This document shows, one piece after another, positions 1 through 8,453 of a stretch of 64,000 nucleotides of DNA (its first letter is position 1; each line of letters opens with the position of its first letter). This DNA is from Citricoccus sp. K5. Its GTDB lineage: Bacteria; Actinomycetota; Actinomycetes; Actinomycetales; Micrococcaceae. Below the pieces are notes generated by a model. That model was not told the DNA's origin and did not search any database. It worked only from the letters and a program-made list of their open reading frames with translations. The translations under genes were made by a program, and so were the position numbers. Location of the stretch: contig NZ_LR732817.1 in assembly GCF_902506195.1 (NCBI RefSeq), positions 2,240,245 to 2,304,244 of the forward strand. The letters are read 5' to 3'.

Positions 1-44
1 CCGGCGGAAGGAGCCTAAGCAGGTGGCTCCGAACGACAATAACG

Positions 45-824
45 GTGGCTCCGAAGACAGCAAATGCGTCAACCGGCCACCGGCTCCCAACCCCAATACG
101 AGTGGACCTCAGTACTCCGAATATTCAGGCCGTGGCCCCGGAGGTATTGGCCACCGCCAAGGCCCAGCGGTGGGACCCCACCGAGGTGCTGCGCGTGCTG
201 CTCACCGAAGAGATTCGAGGCCGGGACGAGGCCACCCGGGCCGCTCGTCGCAAAGCCGCCGGGCTACCTGCCGGCAAGACCTTCGACTCCTGGCGCGAGG
301 CCGATTCCTCGATCCCCGCCCCCACCCAGTCCGCCCTGGCCACCCTGGAATGGATCCACCGCGGCGAGAACCTGACCATCACCGGGCCCTCCGGCACCGG
401 CAAGACCCACTTCGTCGAGGCCCTGGCCCACCGGGTCATCGACGCCGGCATGCGCGTCTCCTGGTTCACCCTGGAATCCCTCACCACCGCGATCAACCGG
501 GCCGCCGTCGACGGCTCCACCAGCAAGGTCCTGGCCAGGATCACCCGCGCCGAACTCGTCGTCGTGGATGACATCGGCATGCTGCCTACCGGGCAGGCCG
601 CAGCTGAGGCGTTCTACCGACTCGTGGATGCCACCTACGAACGCCGCAGCCTTGCGGTGACTTCCAATATCCACCCCTCTGGCTTTGACTCCTTCATGCC
701 GACCACCCTGGCCACCGCGGCCGTGGACCGGCTCCTGCACCACGCTCATGTCATCGTCACCGAGGGCGCCTCGCTACGCCACGCCGAGGCCACCACAGGG
801 CGCGGAGTCAAACCCCTGATCTAA
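45..824 (+). CDS. istB: IS21-family helper ATPase IstB
   Basis: IstB-type AAA+ ATPase, 259 aa, which assists the IstA transposase in target selection and strand transfer. Walker A (GPSGTGKT) is at residues 114-121 and Walker B (LVVVDD) at 171-176, both in the usual DnaC-like context. The length matches the family (about 250-260 aa). The GTG at 45 is used because no earlier start is available in frame within the window. The A+G-rich stretch GGAAGGAG at 6-13 is too far away to be its ribosome site, so the true start could be slightly different. The gene is intact and followed directly by the IS terminus. Confidence 0.9.
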   Translation: MAPKTANASTGHRLPTPIRVDLSTPNIQAVAPEVLATAKAQRWDPTEVLRVLLTEEIRGRDEATRAARRKAAGLPAGKTFDSWREADSSIPAPTQSALATLEWIHRGENLTITGPSGTGKTHFVEALAHRVIDAGMRVSWFTLESLTTAINRAAVDGSTSKVLARITRAELVVVDDIGMLPTGQAAAEAFYRLVDATYERRSLAVTSNIHPSGFDSFMPTTLATAAVDRLLHHAHVIVTEGASLRHAEATTGRGVKPLI

Positions 825-827
825 ACC

Positions 828-908
828 GACAGGGAGATCAACTGACCGCAGACAGGGAGATAACGTGTCCGCCGACAGGGAGATCCAATGTCCGCCCACG
901 GGGAGGTC
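828..908 (+). repeat. Four 23-bp-spaced direct repeats in the IS21 right terminus
   Basis: The core GACAGGGAGATC occurs at 828-839 and 874-885. GACAGGGAGAT followed by A is at 851-862, and a diverged copy CACGGGGAGGTC at 897-908. Start-to-start spacing is exactly 23 bp each time. IS21-family ends are known to carry multiple subterminal repeats that bind the transposase. The copies lie immediately after the istB stop codon (822-824). The outermost copy is the most diverged. Confidence 0.85.
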
Positions 909-924
909 CCGGTGTCCCTTGACA

Positions 925-1031
925 GCCATCATCGTGCTACGTCGGCTGCTCAAGAATCATGGACCGGTTCCGGTGGGACGACCGCGCTGCCAAGCAGTAC
1001 CAGTGGCAATGAGCCCCTAACCACGCAATCT
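925..1031. other. Short segment between two insertion sequences, no gene seen
   Basis: About 107 bp separate the inferred end of the IS21-type element from the left repeat of the IS701-like element. I see no open frame with coding character, no RNA gene and no clear promoter. Together with the IS termini on either side it makes up the gene-free stretch 825-1161. It may be remnant host DNA trapped between two insertions. Confidence 0.5.
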
Positions 1032-1034
1032 CTA

Positions 1035-1050
1035 AGCTTGTTGTTTAACC
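1035..1050 (+). repeat. Left terminal inverted repeat of IS701-like element
   Basis: The 16-bp sequence AGCTTGTTGTTTAACC is the exact reverse complement of 2582-2597. It lies 112 bp upstream of the chosen transposase start. Confidence 0.85.
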
Positions 1051-2596
1051 TGTGACTCGCCGGTTGTTGACTTCCTCGGCGTGTCGATGGGCGCAGTGCA
1101 GCCGCCGTCTTTGATGCTTCTGGTTACCAGACCAAGAGGCGATCGAAACGGCGGCTGCGTCATGATTATCGACGACCTGACACTTTCTCCGCTACCCCGG
1201 GACGGGGCGGGGTGTCTGGACCGGTTCCGCACCGGCCTGTACTCGTGCCTGTGCCGTCGAGGGGATGCGCTGTTCGAGCTGACCGACGCGGTGTCGTGCG
1301 CACCGTCGAAGGTCACCGATCTGGCCCGGCTCTCCCTGGAGGCAGAACACCGGCGGGGCCACGGTGCCCTGTATGACGGGCTCAACGCCGGGATGGTCGA
1401 TTCCGGCCGGCTGCGCTCCCTGGTCTGTGCCGGGCCGCTGCCGAAGGTCATCGGCCCCGATGGGCGGGAGCGAATGGTGCTGGCCGTGGACGTGTCGAAC
1501 TGGCTGCGGCCCGATGCGGGCACCAGCCCGGCCCGGTCGTTCTGCCACACCTACGCCCGCGGCCGCGGGCAGGCGCAGATGATCCCGGGCTGGCCCTACT
1601 CCTTCGTCGCCGCCCTCGAAGCCGGAGCCTCGTCCTGGACGGCCGTGCTGGACGCGGCCCGCCTGCATCCCGACGACGACGCGACAGCCGTGACGGCCGC
1701 CCAACTTCGCACCGTCGTCGACGAACTCACGAAGTCCGGGCACTACCGGTTCGGGGACCCGAACATCCTGGTGGTCATGGATGCCGGCTACGACGTGGTC
1801 CGCCTGGCCTTCCTCCTCGGGGACCTGCCGGTCACGCTGGTCGGCAGGCTCCGCTCGGACCGGGTGTTCCACGCCCCGGCCGGGGCACGCCAGGGCCCCA
1901 CGAAGGGCCGGGCGCCCAGGCACGGAGCCAGACTGGTGCTGGCCGATACGGTCACCCACCCCGGTCCCACGGTCGCCACCGACAACAACACTGCCAGGTA
2001 CGGGCGTGCCGAGACGACTGCGTTCGCACGGATGCACCCCAGGCTCGAGTCCCGAGGCGGATGGAAAGACCATGTCGGGCCGCTGCCCATCATCGCCGGC
2101 ACCGTCGTGGGCCTGCGAGTGGAGCGCCTGCCCGGTAATCGTGATCCGAAACCGGTGTGGCTGTGGGTGTCGAAGCCGGTCCCGGACAGCGGTGCCGAAC
2201 TCGATCACTGGTGGTCGATGTTCATCCGCCGATTCGACCTGGAGCACACCTTCCGCTTCCTCAAGCAGTCCCTGGGCTGGGCACGGCCCCATCTCCGTGA
2301 CCCGGAAGCGGCCGACCGGTGGACCTGGCTCATCGTGGCCGCCCACACCCAGCTCAGACTCGCCAGGCCACTGGTCGCCGACCACCGGCTGCCCTGGCAG
2401 AGACCACTGGCCCCGACGCGGCTCACGCCCGCACGGGTGCGGGCAGGCTATCGCCACATCCACCGGACCCTGGCCCGTCCCGCCAGTCCGCCGAAACGCT
2501 CACGCCCCGGCCCGGGACGGCCAAAGGACCGCAGAAACCGCAAGAAAGCACCGATCCAGCCGGTCGGAAAGTCACATTAGGGGTTAAACAACAAGC
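1036..2596 (+). mobile_element. Complete IS701-like (NF041680-type) insertion sequence, about 1.56 kb
   Basis: A single transposase gene is bracketed by inverted repeats: AGCTTGTTGTTTAACC at 1035-1050 and its exact complement at 2582-2597 (16 of 16). Immediately outside, the tetranucleotide CTAA occurs on the left (1032-1035) and again at the right edge (2596-2599). This is consistent with the YTAR-type 4-bp target duplication of IS701-family elements, although a one-base ambiguity in the repeat boundary also allows a 3-bp TAA duplication. Intact gene plus perfect inverted repeats suggest recent insertion and possible activity. Confidence 0.85.
1162..2580 (+). CDS. DDE transposase, IS701-like / NF041680 family
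   Basis: Putative DDE transposase of 472 aa from the chosen ATG. The N-terminal region (fRtGLYSCLcRRgDALFELtDAV, about residues 21-43) is typical of NF041680-type transposases. Candidate acidic residues lie in VLAVDVSNW, LVVMDAGYD and the C-terminal stretch FDLEHTFRFLKQSLGW, which carries the usual glutamate. The frame is open back to a GTG at 1081, but family members begin close to the ATG at 1162, so I prefer that start. The C-terminal tail is rich in Arg, Lys and Pro. The stop TAG at 2578-2580 directly abuts the right inverted repeat. Confidence 0.85.
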   Translation: MIIDDLTLSPLPRDGAGCLDRFRTGLYSCLCRRGDALFELTDAVSCAPSKVTDLARLSLEAEHRRGHGALYDGLNAGMVDSGRLRSLVCAGPLPKVIGPDGRERMVLAVDVSNWLRPDAGTSPARSFCHTYARGRGQAQMIPGWPYSFVAALEAGASSWTAVLDAARLHPDDDATAVTAAQLRTVVDELTKSGHYRFGDPNILVVMDAGYDVVRLAFLLGDLPVTLVGRLRSDRVFHAPAGARQGPTKGRAPRHGARLVLADTVTHPGPTVATDNNTARYGRAETTAFARMHPRLESRGGWKDHVGPLPIIAGTVVGLRVERLPGNRDPKPVWLWVSKPVPDSGAELDHWWSMFIRRFDLEHTFRFLKQSLGWARPHLRDPEAADRWTWLIVAAHTQLRLARPLVADHRLPWQRPLAPTRLTPARVRAGYRHIHRTLARPASPPKRSRPGPGRPKDRRNRKKAPIQPVGKSH

Positions 2597-2597
2597 T
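2582..2597 (-). repeat. Right terminal inverted repeat of IS701-like element
   Basis: Exact reverse complement of the left repeat at 1035-1050. It begins two bases after the transposase stop codon. Confidence 0.85.
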
Positions 2598-2722
2598 AAG
2601 GCCAATCTCCAAGTCGACCGTACCTGTCGCCCTAGCATGTTGGTGGCGGGCCTTCAGCTACGCCACCATGCTCACCATCACCGCCTCATCCACCCGTTAC
2701 GGCCAGAAACATCCAAGACCCT

Positions 2723-3829
2723 TCAACTTGACAACATCAGATCCAGAATAGTGATCGCCTTCTGCTTCCATGTCAGGTCTGCAGGGATCATCATGGGCTC
2801 CCTTGCGATACGGTCGCAATTCTCAGATAGCGACCTAAATGACTCCACCTGGTCCGCCGACGAGATCACACGGACGCCCTTCATAGGGCGTTCAACCGTT
2901 CCAATGATCGGGGTGGTCACCACCGGCAGTCCGCTTGCGCGGTATTCATAGATTTTGATGGCGTCGCCTCCCACTTGGCCATGGTCCACGTCGTGAGGAA
3001 CCCAACCGATGTCGAACGACGTGAGTAGTTGCGGAATGGAGCTATATGGAACGTCACCGAGCAGTTCGACATTGTCTCGAGCTGCTACGCCTTCTATGTA
3101 ACCCTTTTCCAAAACCGGACCAGCGAATACAAACTTCCAATCAGGGAAGGCAGCAACTACGGCTTCGATAAGTTGAGCATCGAGTCGACGGCCCATTTTC
3201 CCAATGTAACCAACGGTGATCGGTCCATTGGCAGTTGACTCTACGGAGAATCTCTCCGGGTCGCAGCCGTTAGGAATAAGTACTGCGTCCGTCCTACCAA
3301 ACCGACGGGCGAGGTCCAACGTACCTTCGGAATTTGCCGACACGCTACTCGCTACTTCGAATAGGCGCCCGTAGGACCTTAAAATTTCTGGTCGAATCGA
3401 CCGAAATGCAGCGTGGACCAACCAGTCGTCCAGCAGGTCGAAGTGCAAATTGGCGTTCATACGATGAATGTCAGACCGAAGCCCAAGCATCGGATTCCAT
3501 ACGACAGTTGGGGTATCTGTCGCCACCGGATCGAAGAGCTTGACTGAGTCAACCCACCACTTCTTCTTGTCACGCATCGGCGGGATTCGCAGCACAGACT
3601 TGGAAACGTCCACAGTGCCAGCCAGCGTGCCCATGCGGCGACTCCGAGATTTTGCCAATGTCAACTCGCGAAGCGGCCATGGGTCCGGACGTGAATAGAC
3701 GTCTATGGTTGTGCTCGGACGCAACTTAGTGAACCACTCCACCAGATGAGCGTCTCTGGTTCGATATCCTTCGGTCAGCCATTTGTGGTATCCATGCATG
3801 GGATAAGCGGCGATTTGGTCTAGGTACAC
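2723..3829 (-). CDS. Glycosyltransferase, GT4-like, surface polysaccharide
   Basis: Predicted cytoplasmic sugar transferase of 368 aa with the C-terminal half of a GT-B fold. It shows the PNGCDPERFS loop near residue 190, then GYIGKMGRR at the start of the donor-binding domain, and GDAIKIYEYRASGLPVV, which fits the acidic E-x7-E-like donor motif of GT4 enzymes. The start is a GTG; an in-frame TAG about 22 nt upstream limits alternatives. Base composition is clearly A+T-richer than the rest of the window. It is transcribed toward the IS element, downstream of a flippase and another glycosyltransferase, so a role in a cell-surface glycan is inferred. The sugar and linkage cannot be told. Confidence 0.75.
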   Translation of the reverse strand: MYLDQIAAYPMHGYHKWLTEGYRTRDAHLVEWFTKLRPSTTIDVYSRPDPWPLRELTLAKSRSRRMGTLAGTVDVSKSVLRIPPMRDKKKWWVDSVKLFDPVATDTPTVVWNPMLGLRSDIHRMNANLHFDLLDDWLVHAAFRSIRPEILRSYGRLFEVASSVSANSEGTLDLARRFGRTDAVLIPNGCDPERFSVESTANGPITVGYIGKMGRRLDAQLIEAVVAAFPDWKFVFAGPVLEKGYIEGVAARDNVELLGDVPYSSIPQLLTSFDIGWVPHDVDHGQVGGDAIKIYEYRASGLPVVTTPIIGTVERPMKGVRVISSADQVESFRSLSENCDRIAREPMMIPADLTWKQKAITILDLMLSS

Positions 3830-4030
3830 GGGGTTGACACCATCTTCATTCTATGAATTCGAGCCAGTTTTTCTTCGAATCAAACTTCATGTCTACATTC
3901 TCGCCCATCACACGCGACGGCAAACAAACCAACCAAGTACCTCAGGATCTCGCTGACCGCCCGTCATATAGGTGCATCTCTCTACGAACGCGGCAGACGA
4001 CTGGGTTTAACGATGAGCCAACTGCGGGAA
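3830..4030. other. A+T-rich intergenic segment in the polysaccharide island, no gene seen
   Basis: About 200 bp separate two leftward genes. The only open frame (about 69 codons, plus strand) has no coding character and no family resemblance that I recognise. The flanking genes share strand and composition, so this could hold an internal promoter or a gene remnant. Confidence 0.4.
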
Positions 4031-5191
4031 TCAACTTCCGTACCCTGCCGCCAGCCTCTTAGTCTCGTAGCGACACCAAAGAAACCAGAGCAAGTAGCAG
4101 AGGGCACTACCAAGTGCACCCGCGAAGTATCCAATCTCAGGAGCTAAGCCCGCAACAAGGACGCCATTGACTGCCGCAATGCTCAACGCGAGTATGGATG
4201 TCAACGTTAGACGGTCCCTGCTCAAAAGTTCTAGATAACTTGGCGTCGCCCAAGTCATGCACATAAGGCCCAGGGCGATCATGCAAATAGCGCCGACATC
4301 TAAAGAGTATCTGCCAGCGGAAATCACATTTGCAAAGAGGAGCGCCAGTGGTACCGAACAAACGGCCATGACAAATGTAGCAACATAGAACTTAAAGCCA
4401 AGTCGAGTCCCCTTACCGCCGAGCGCGTCACCGAGCTTGCCGGTGATAACGATATTGGACAGACTTCTGAAGCCCTTATCGAGCAATCCATATACGAGCG
4501 CATAGCCGGCGGCAGCGACCGGCTCGATAGCCTGCTCGAAAAAGATCTTGTCGAATCCTGCAATAAACCAGAGGCAGAAATTGATTATCCCGACCTGAAC
4601 ACCGTAGGAGGATGAGACCCGACTCCTTACAATCCGCACGTTCCTGACACGCAGAACAAAAACGAAACAGTTTCCAATGAACACAGCAAAAAGAGCGGTC
4701 GTCAAGTCAACGTCCACAGCCATTGATGCAGTCAGTACTAAAGCCACGGGAATACCCAGGCGAACTACGAGGCAGGCGAAGTAGAGCCAGAGTCTTTTCT
4801 GCCCCAGAAGAGCGGATAGCACTACTTCTAAAGCAATAAATCCTACCATATTCAGGCCGCCCAGTATAGAAATAACAATTGGATGTCCAGCTAATATGGA
4901 ATAGAAGCAGACGCCCAGAGAAGCGGTAAATATAGTGATTAGGTCGCTAATCTTTAGCGATATACGATTAGAACCACGAGCCACATCTCGCGCGACACTA
5001 GTGCCGAGCCCCGTCCCGACGATGGCATTCCCGATGGCCCAGACTGCTGCAAATGCAGAGTAGGCCGCATATCCGGAAGCAGGAAGGAGCCTTGTAAGGG
5101 CGGCAATCAGCGCTAACGAAAGCAGCAAGCTCATAGCCTGCGACAAAACAGCCGGATGCAATACCCGCTGGAAGAGGTGAGGAGAAATCAC
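4031..5191 (-). CDS. Wzx-like oligosaccharide flippase
   Basis: Polytopic membrane protein of 386 aa with roughly 10-12 hydrophobic segments spread over its whole length, no soluble domain, and the layout of the polysaccharide-transporter (Wzx/MATE-like) family. Such proteins move lipid-linked oligosaccharide units across the membrane. The GTG start overlaps the stop of the upstream glycosyltransferase (GTGA), so the two are translationally coupled. It is slightly short for the family (usually 400-480 aa). Base composition is low: one 60-base line at 4681 is 48% G+C against 75% for a line at 30421. The substrate is not predictable from sequence alone. Confidence 0.75.
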   Translation of the reverse strand: MISPHLFQRVLHPAVLSQAMSLLLSLALIAALTRLLPASGYAAYSAFAAVWAIGNAIVGTGLGTSVARDVARGSNRISLKISDLITIFTASLGVCFYSILAGHPIVISILGGLNMVGFIALEVVLSALLGQKRLWLYFACLVVRLGIPVALVLTASMAVDVDLTTALFAVFIGNCFVFVLRVRNVRIVRSRVSSSYGVQVGIINFCLWFIAGFDKIFFEQAIEPVAAAGYALVYGLLDKGFRSLSNIVITGKLGDALGGKGTRLGFKFYVATFVMAVCSVPLALLFANVISAGRYSLDVGAICMIALGLMCMTWATPSYLELLSRDRLTLTSILALSIAAVNGVLVAGLAPEIGYFAGALGSALCYLLWFLWCRYETKRLAAGYGS

Positions 5192-6270
5192 GACCCAATG
5201 ACACTTCGTACCAGGGCCGAAAACTTCTCCGCAACACGCGGAGTACTCAGGCTTTGATCGAATAGTTCTAGCGCTCGGGCGTTGACCGATGATTTCCTGG
5301 CCGTTTCCATCGCGTCCACAAGTTCGACGTCGTTCCCCGTTTCCGAAAGGAAGATGACAGCATCCTGACCAATTTCGGATATGGCCGGGGTTGGACTGGC
5401 GAGAATCGGTTTGCCTGCCCTCATAGCGTCAATGAGTTTGGCCGGGAGTTGCACACGGCTTGCGCGGTCGGAAAGGTCCATTGGAAGTAGCGACACTTCA
5501 ACGCATCCATACGCCTCCATCAAAGGAGTATTAGGTGGAATTTCCCTCCAATTACTGTCGGTATCTCTAGGTTGACCCAGGCCGCATCCCTGGAAAGTGA
5601 CCATAGTCCAATTCTTGTTCGCCCTCATGAATGAGAGCAACATATCGCCGCCCTTATGGGGTCGTATTGTCCCAAAAAAGCCAAAGCTTCTTACTATAGG
5701 CTCTTTCTCATCCGAGATCGTCACACGCGGAGGTCGAGCATGTGGGATTACTTTGAACGGACTCAGATGTGGATAGAGTTCGCAACGTAAAGAATTTGTG
5801 GAAAAGGTATATGCGTCGGCAACTTGTGAGATAGAACTTATGCTGCGTTCAATCGACCGGCTACTCCCTCGCCTAAGCGGGTTCAATTTGATTCGATTGA
5901 TTAAGGTCGCGTTCGCGAACGAATGTGCCAGACCGATGTCATCGTCGTCTATATCCAGAATCACGGATACGTGCGGATAGTGCTTTGAGACATAGTGTGC
6001 CACTTCGTCAAGTGGGCGGAGACCCTTGGATATCCAGAGCACAACATGACTATCGTCCAGGGTCTCGCCGATCCATGTGTCTAGCTGAGACCTCCACTCC
6101 GTACTCAGCGGCAGCACCGGATGTTGAAACTGGGCAGCTCCACGCCAGAGTGGCAAGTTGCCAAACGCTCCGACCCGAACTTCACCTACCTGTGCCGCAA
6201 TGTCGGCCATGCAGAGTAGACGTCCAATTGCGTTGCTCTGAAGGTTGTGCCCGATCAGGATAGTGTTCAT
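5188..6270 (-). CDS. Glycosyltransferase, GT4-like
   Basis: Predicted GT-B sugar transferase of 360 aa. The C-terminal donor domain begins near SFGFFGTIRPHKGG and carries VQLPAKLIDAMRAGKPILAS, a typical acceptor of UDP- or GDP-sugars. The N-terminal part has an acidic run (LDIDDDD), also seen in family 4 relatives. The ATG at 6268-6270 is preferred over an upstream in-frame start at 6306 because GGAG lies five bases before it. It overlaps the flippase start by 4 bp and belongs to the same A+T-rich operon. Confidence 0.75.
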   Translation of the reverse strand: MNTILIGHNLQSNAIGRLLCMADIAAQVGEVRVGAFGNLPLWRGAAQFQHPVLPLSTEWRSQLDTWIGETLDDSHVVLWISKGLRPLDEVAHYVSKHYPHVSVILDIDDDDIGLAHSFANATLINRIKLNPLRRGSSRSIERSISSISQVADAYTFSTNSLRCELYPHLSPFKVIPHARPPRVTISDEKEPIVRSFGFFGTIRPHKGGDMLLSFMRANKNWTMVTFQGCGLGQPRDTDSNWREIPPNTPLMEAYGCVEVSLLPMDLSDRASRVQLPAKLIDAMRAGKPILASPTPAISEIGQDAVIFLSETGNDVELVDAMETARKSSVNARALELFDQSLSTPRVAEKFSALVRSVIGS

Positions 6271-6344
6271 TCGCTCCACGGACCGGCCTTCCAGGCTTCG
6301 AAGCAATCTTCGATAGTAAGTTGCATGATGCTCTACAGCTGTTG

Positions 6345-8216
6345 CTACTCGACTGTCACAGACTTAGCCAGGTTACGCGGCTGGTCCACGTCGTAGCCTT
6401 TGGCCGTAGCCAGTTCACAGGCGAAGATCTGTAGTGGGACAGTAGTCAACAGCGGCATGAGCATGGGCTGGGTCTCCGGGACGTAGAAGACTTGCTCCGC
6501 GTAGTCCCTGACAGTCTCATCGCCAGCTTCGGCCACCACGATGGTCTTAGCGCCGCGGGCGCGGACCTCTTGGATGTTGGAGACCACTTTGGCGTGCAGG
6601 GAGTGGCGATCCATCGGCGAGGGCACCACCACGAAGACCGGCTGACCTTCATCGATGAGTGCAATCGGGCCGTGCTTGAGCTCGCCAGCAGCGAAGCCCT
6701 CAGCATGGATGTAGGCCAACTCCTTGAGCTTCAGGGCACCTTCAAGGGCCACCGGGTAACCGACGTTGCGGCCCAGGAACAGCACAGAGGAAGCCTCAGC
6801 CATGGAGCGGGCGAGTTCCTTGATGCTGTCCGCGTTGTTCAGGATCTGCTGGACCTTGGCCGGGATGTCGGCGAGGTCGGACAGGATATCTTTGATCTCT
6901 TCGCGGTAGAGCTTCTTGGTCAACTGGGCCAGGTAAAGGCCCAGCAGGTAAGCAGCCGTGATCTGCGCCAGGAAGGCCTTGGTGGAGGCCACGGCGATCT
7001 CGGGACCGGCGTGGGTGTACAGCACGGCATCGGATTCACGCGGGATCGTGGAGCCGTTGGTGTTACAGATGGATACCGTGCGGGCGCCCTGCTCCTTCGC
7101 ATAGCGCACCGCCATCAGGGTGTCCATGGTCTCGCCGGACTGGGAGATGGAGACGATCAGGGTGTTCGCGTCGATAATCGGGTCGCGGTACCGGAATTCA
7201 TGGGAGAGTTCCACCTCCACGGGGATACGGCACCACCGTTCGATGGCGTACTTGGCGACCATTCCTGCATACGAGGACGTGCCACAGGCCAGGACGATGA
7301 TCTTCCGGATGGACTTGAGTTCGTCCTCGTCGATGCGGAGTTCGTCGAGGATCAGGTTTCCATCAGCGTCGCTGCGGCCCAACAGTGTGTCAGCCACAGC
7401 GGCAGGCTGGTCATGGATCTCCTTCTCCATGAACGAGGCAAAGCCACCCTTCTCGGCAGCCGAGGCATCCCAGTCGACGGTGAATTCTTTGCCTTGGGCC
7501 GAATTGCCCACGAAGTCGGTGATCTCGACGGAGTCGGCGGTGATGGTGACCACTTGATCTTGCTCGAGTTCGACCGCGCGGCGGGTGAAGTCGATGAAGC
7601 CGGAGACGTCTGAACCGAGGAAGTTCTCTCCCTCTCCCAGGCCGACGACCAACGGAGAATTCTTGCGGGAAGCGACCACGCGATCCGGGTGGTCGGCGTG
7701 GATGGCCAGCAGGGTGAAGGCACCCTCGAGGCGCTGGCTGACCAACTGCATGGACTTCGTCAGATCCTGCCCGCCCTCGTGTCGATAAATGTGGCCAAGC
7801 AGAGCTGCGGCCACCTCGGTATCGGTCTCCGAACGGAAGGTGACGCCGTTCGCAAGCAGTTCCTTCTTAAGTTCGGCGAAGTTCTCGATGATGCCGTTGT
7901 GGATGACGGAAAGCCGGTCGTTGTCGGCCAGATGCGGATGGGCGTTGAGGTCCGTGGGACCGCCGTGGGTGGCCCACCGGGTGTGACCGATACCCACCGA
8001 GGCTACTGGCACGGGGCGGGATTCGAGTTCCGACGTGAGGTTGGCCAGCTTCCCGGCCTTCTTGCGGTGCTCCACGGCACCGTCAGTCACGACGGCTATG
8101 CCGGCGGAATCATATCCGCGATATTCGAGGCGCTTGAGGCCTTCCATGAGCACGTCCAGGGACGAATGCTGTTCCAACAAAGAGGGCTGGCCAATGTAGC
8201 CGACGATTCCGCACAT
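6345..8216 (-). CDS. glmS: Glutamine-fructose-6-phosphate aminotransferase GlmS
   Basis: Makes glucosamine-6-phosphate from fructose-6-phosphate and glutamine, the first committed step of UDP-GlcNAc and peptidoglycan synthesis. It has 623 aa. The N-terminal class II glutaminase domain starts with MCGIVGY, whose Cys2 becomes the catalytic N-terminal nucleophile, so the ATG at 8214-8216 must be the start even though the frame is open further upstream. Two SIS isomerase domains follow (CGTSSYAG and SQSGETMDT motifs), and the protein ends in the usual AKSVTVE tail. No glmS ribozyme-like leader is evident. It lies beside glycosyltransferase genes and about 27 kb from glmM. Confidence 0.97.
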   Translation of the reverse strand: MCGIVGYIGQPSLLEQHSSLDVLMEGLKRLEYRGYDSAGIAVVTDGAVEHRKKAGKLANLTSELESRPVPVASVGIGHTRWATHGGPTDLNAHPHLADNDRLSVIHNGIIENFAELKKELLANGVTFRSETDTEVAAALLGHIYRHEGGQDLTKSMQLVSQRLEGAFTLLAIHADHPDRVVASRKNSPLVVGLGEGENFLGSDVSGFIDFTRRAVELEQDQVVTITADSVEITDFVGNSAQGKEFTVDWDASAAEKGGFASFMEKEIHDQPAAVADTLLGRSDADGNLILDELRIDEDELKSIRKIIVLACGTSSYAGMVAKYAIERWCRIPVEVELSHEFRYRDPIIDANTLIVSISQSGETMDTLMAVRYAKEQGARTVSICNTNGSTIPRESDAVLYTHAGPEIAVASTKAFLAQITAAYLLGLYLAQLTKKLYREEIKDILSDLADIPAKVQQILNNADSIKELARSMAEASSVLFLGRNVGYPVALEGALKLKELAYIHAEGFAAGELKHGPIALIDEGQPVFVVVPSPMDRHSLHAKVVSNIQEVRARGAKTIVVAEAGDETVRDYAEQVFYVPETQPMLMPLLTTVPLQIFACELATAKGYDVDQPRNLAKSVTVE

Positions 8217-8328
8217 GGGCACTAGGTTATCGCGAAATGGTGACTGCCAATCCGTAGCGATACGTAGCCGTGTTGCTCGGTCCTCGAAACGATCAGCCCG
8301 GAAGATCAGCATAGGAGCAACCATTGCC

Positions 8329-8354
8329 GTCCCCGACATGATCGTGTCAGGGAC
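8329..8354. promoter_or_regulatory. 26-bp inverted repeat in the glmS / glycosyltransferase divergent promoter region
   Basis: GTCCCCGACA (8329-8338) and TGTCAGGGAC (8345-8354) pair with one mismatch across a 6-base centre. The repeat sits between the divergent glmS (start 8216) and glycosyltransferase (start 8454) genes. A shorter dyad, CTTGG...CCAAG, lies at 8371-8388. It could be a regulator-binding site or an RNA hairpin; there is no T-tract to suggest a terminator. Confidence 0.45.
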
Positions 8355-8453
8355 ATTGATAGACACGCCGCTTGGTAATCTTGCCAAGTCTTCAATGCAT
8401 TTTTCAGTGGCCGCCGCTGAAGGCGAGGCCACACGCTCTCAAAGGATCTTCAC

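Larger units (their letters stand above)
1..924 (+). mobile_element. IS21-family element, right part (left part outside window)
   Basis: This is the distal part of an IS21-family insertion sequence. It holds istB, followed by a terminus of four direct repeats at exact 23-bp spacing (starts 828, 851, 874, 897). The likely outer end is around 924: read inward on the complementary strand it begins TGTCAAGGGACACC, matching the TGT...ACA ends usual for the family. A TAA at 16-18 could close istA, which would lie outside the window. The left end and target duplication cannot be seen, so the exact boundary is inferred. Confidence 0.8.

Noticed and set aside
828-908. Regular 23-bp repeats considered as a CRISPR array
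   Set aside because: Repeat cores are about 12 bp with diverging copies and lie at an IS21 end next to istB; no spacer-like uniform units and no cas genes.
1192-2463. 423-codon open frame antisense to the transposase
   Set aside because: Shadow of the transposase gene bounded by the same inverted repeats.
2319-2951. Plus-strand open frame running through the transposase end and beyond
   Set aside because: Crosses the IS boundary in a frame different from the transposase; no coding character outside it.
3853-4062. Short plus-strand open frame in the polysaccharide island
   Set aside because: No ribosome site, no recognisable family, and it runs into the flippase gene on the other strand.
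6492-7613. 373-codon open frame antisense to glmS
   Set aside because: Entirely within glmS on the other strand; its composition reflects glmS codons, and no family or ribosome site is seen.
8217-8453. glmS ribozyme in the leader of glmS
   Set aside because: I see no match to the known ribozyme core, and the element is not expected in actinobacteria.
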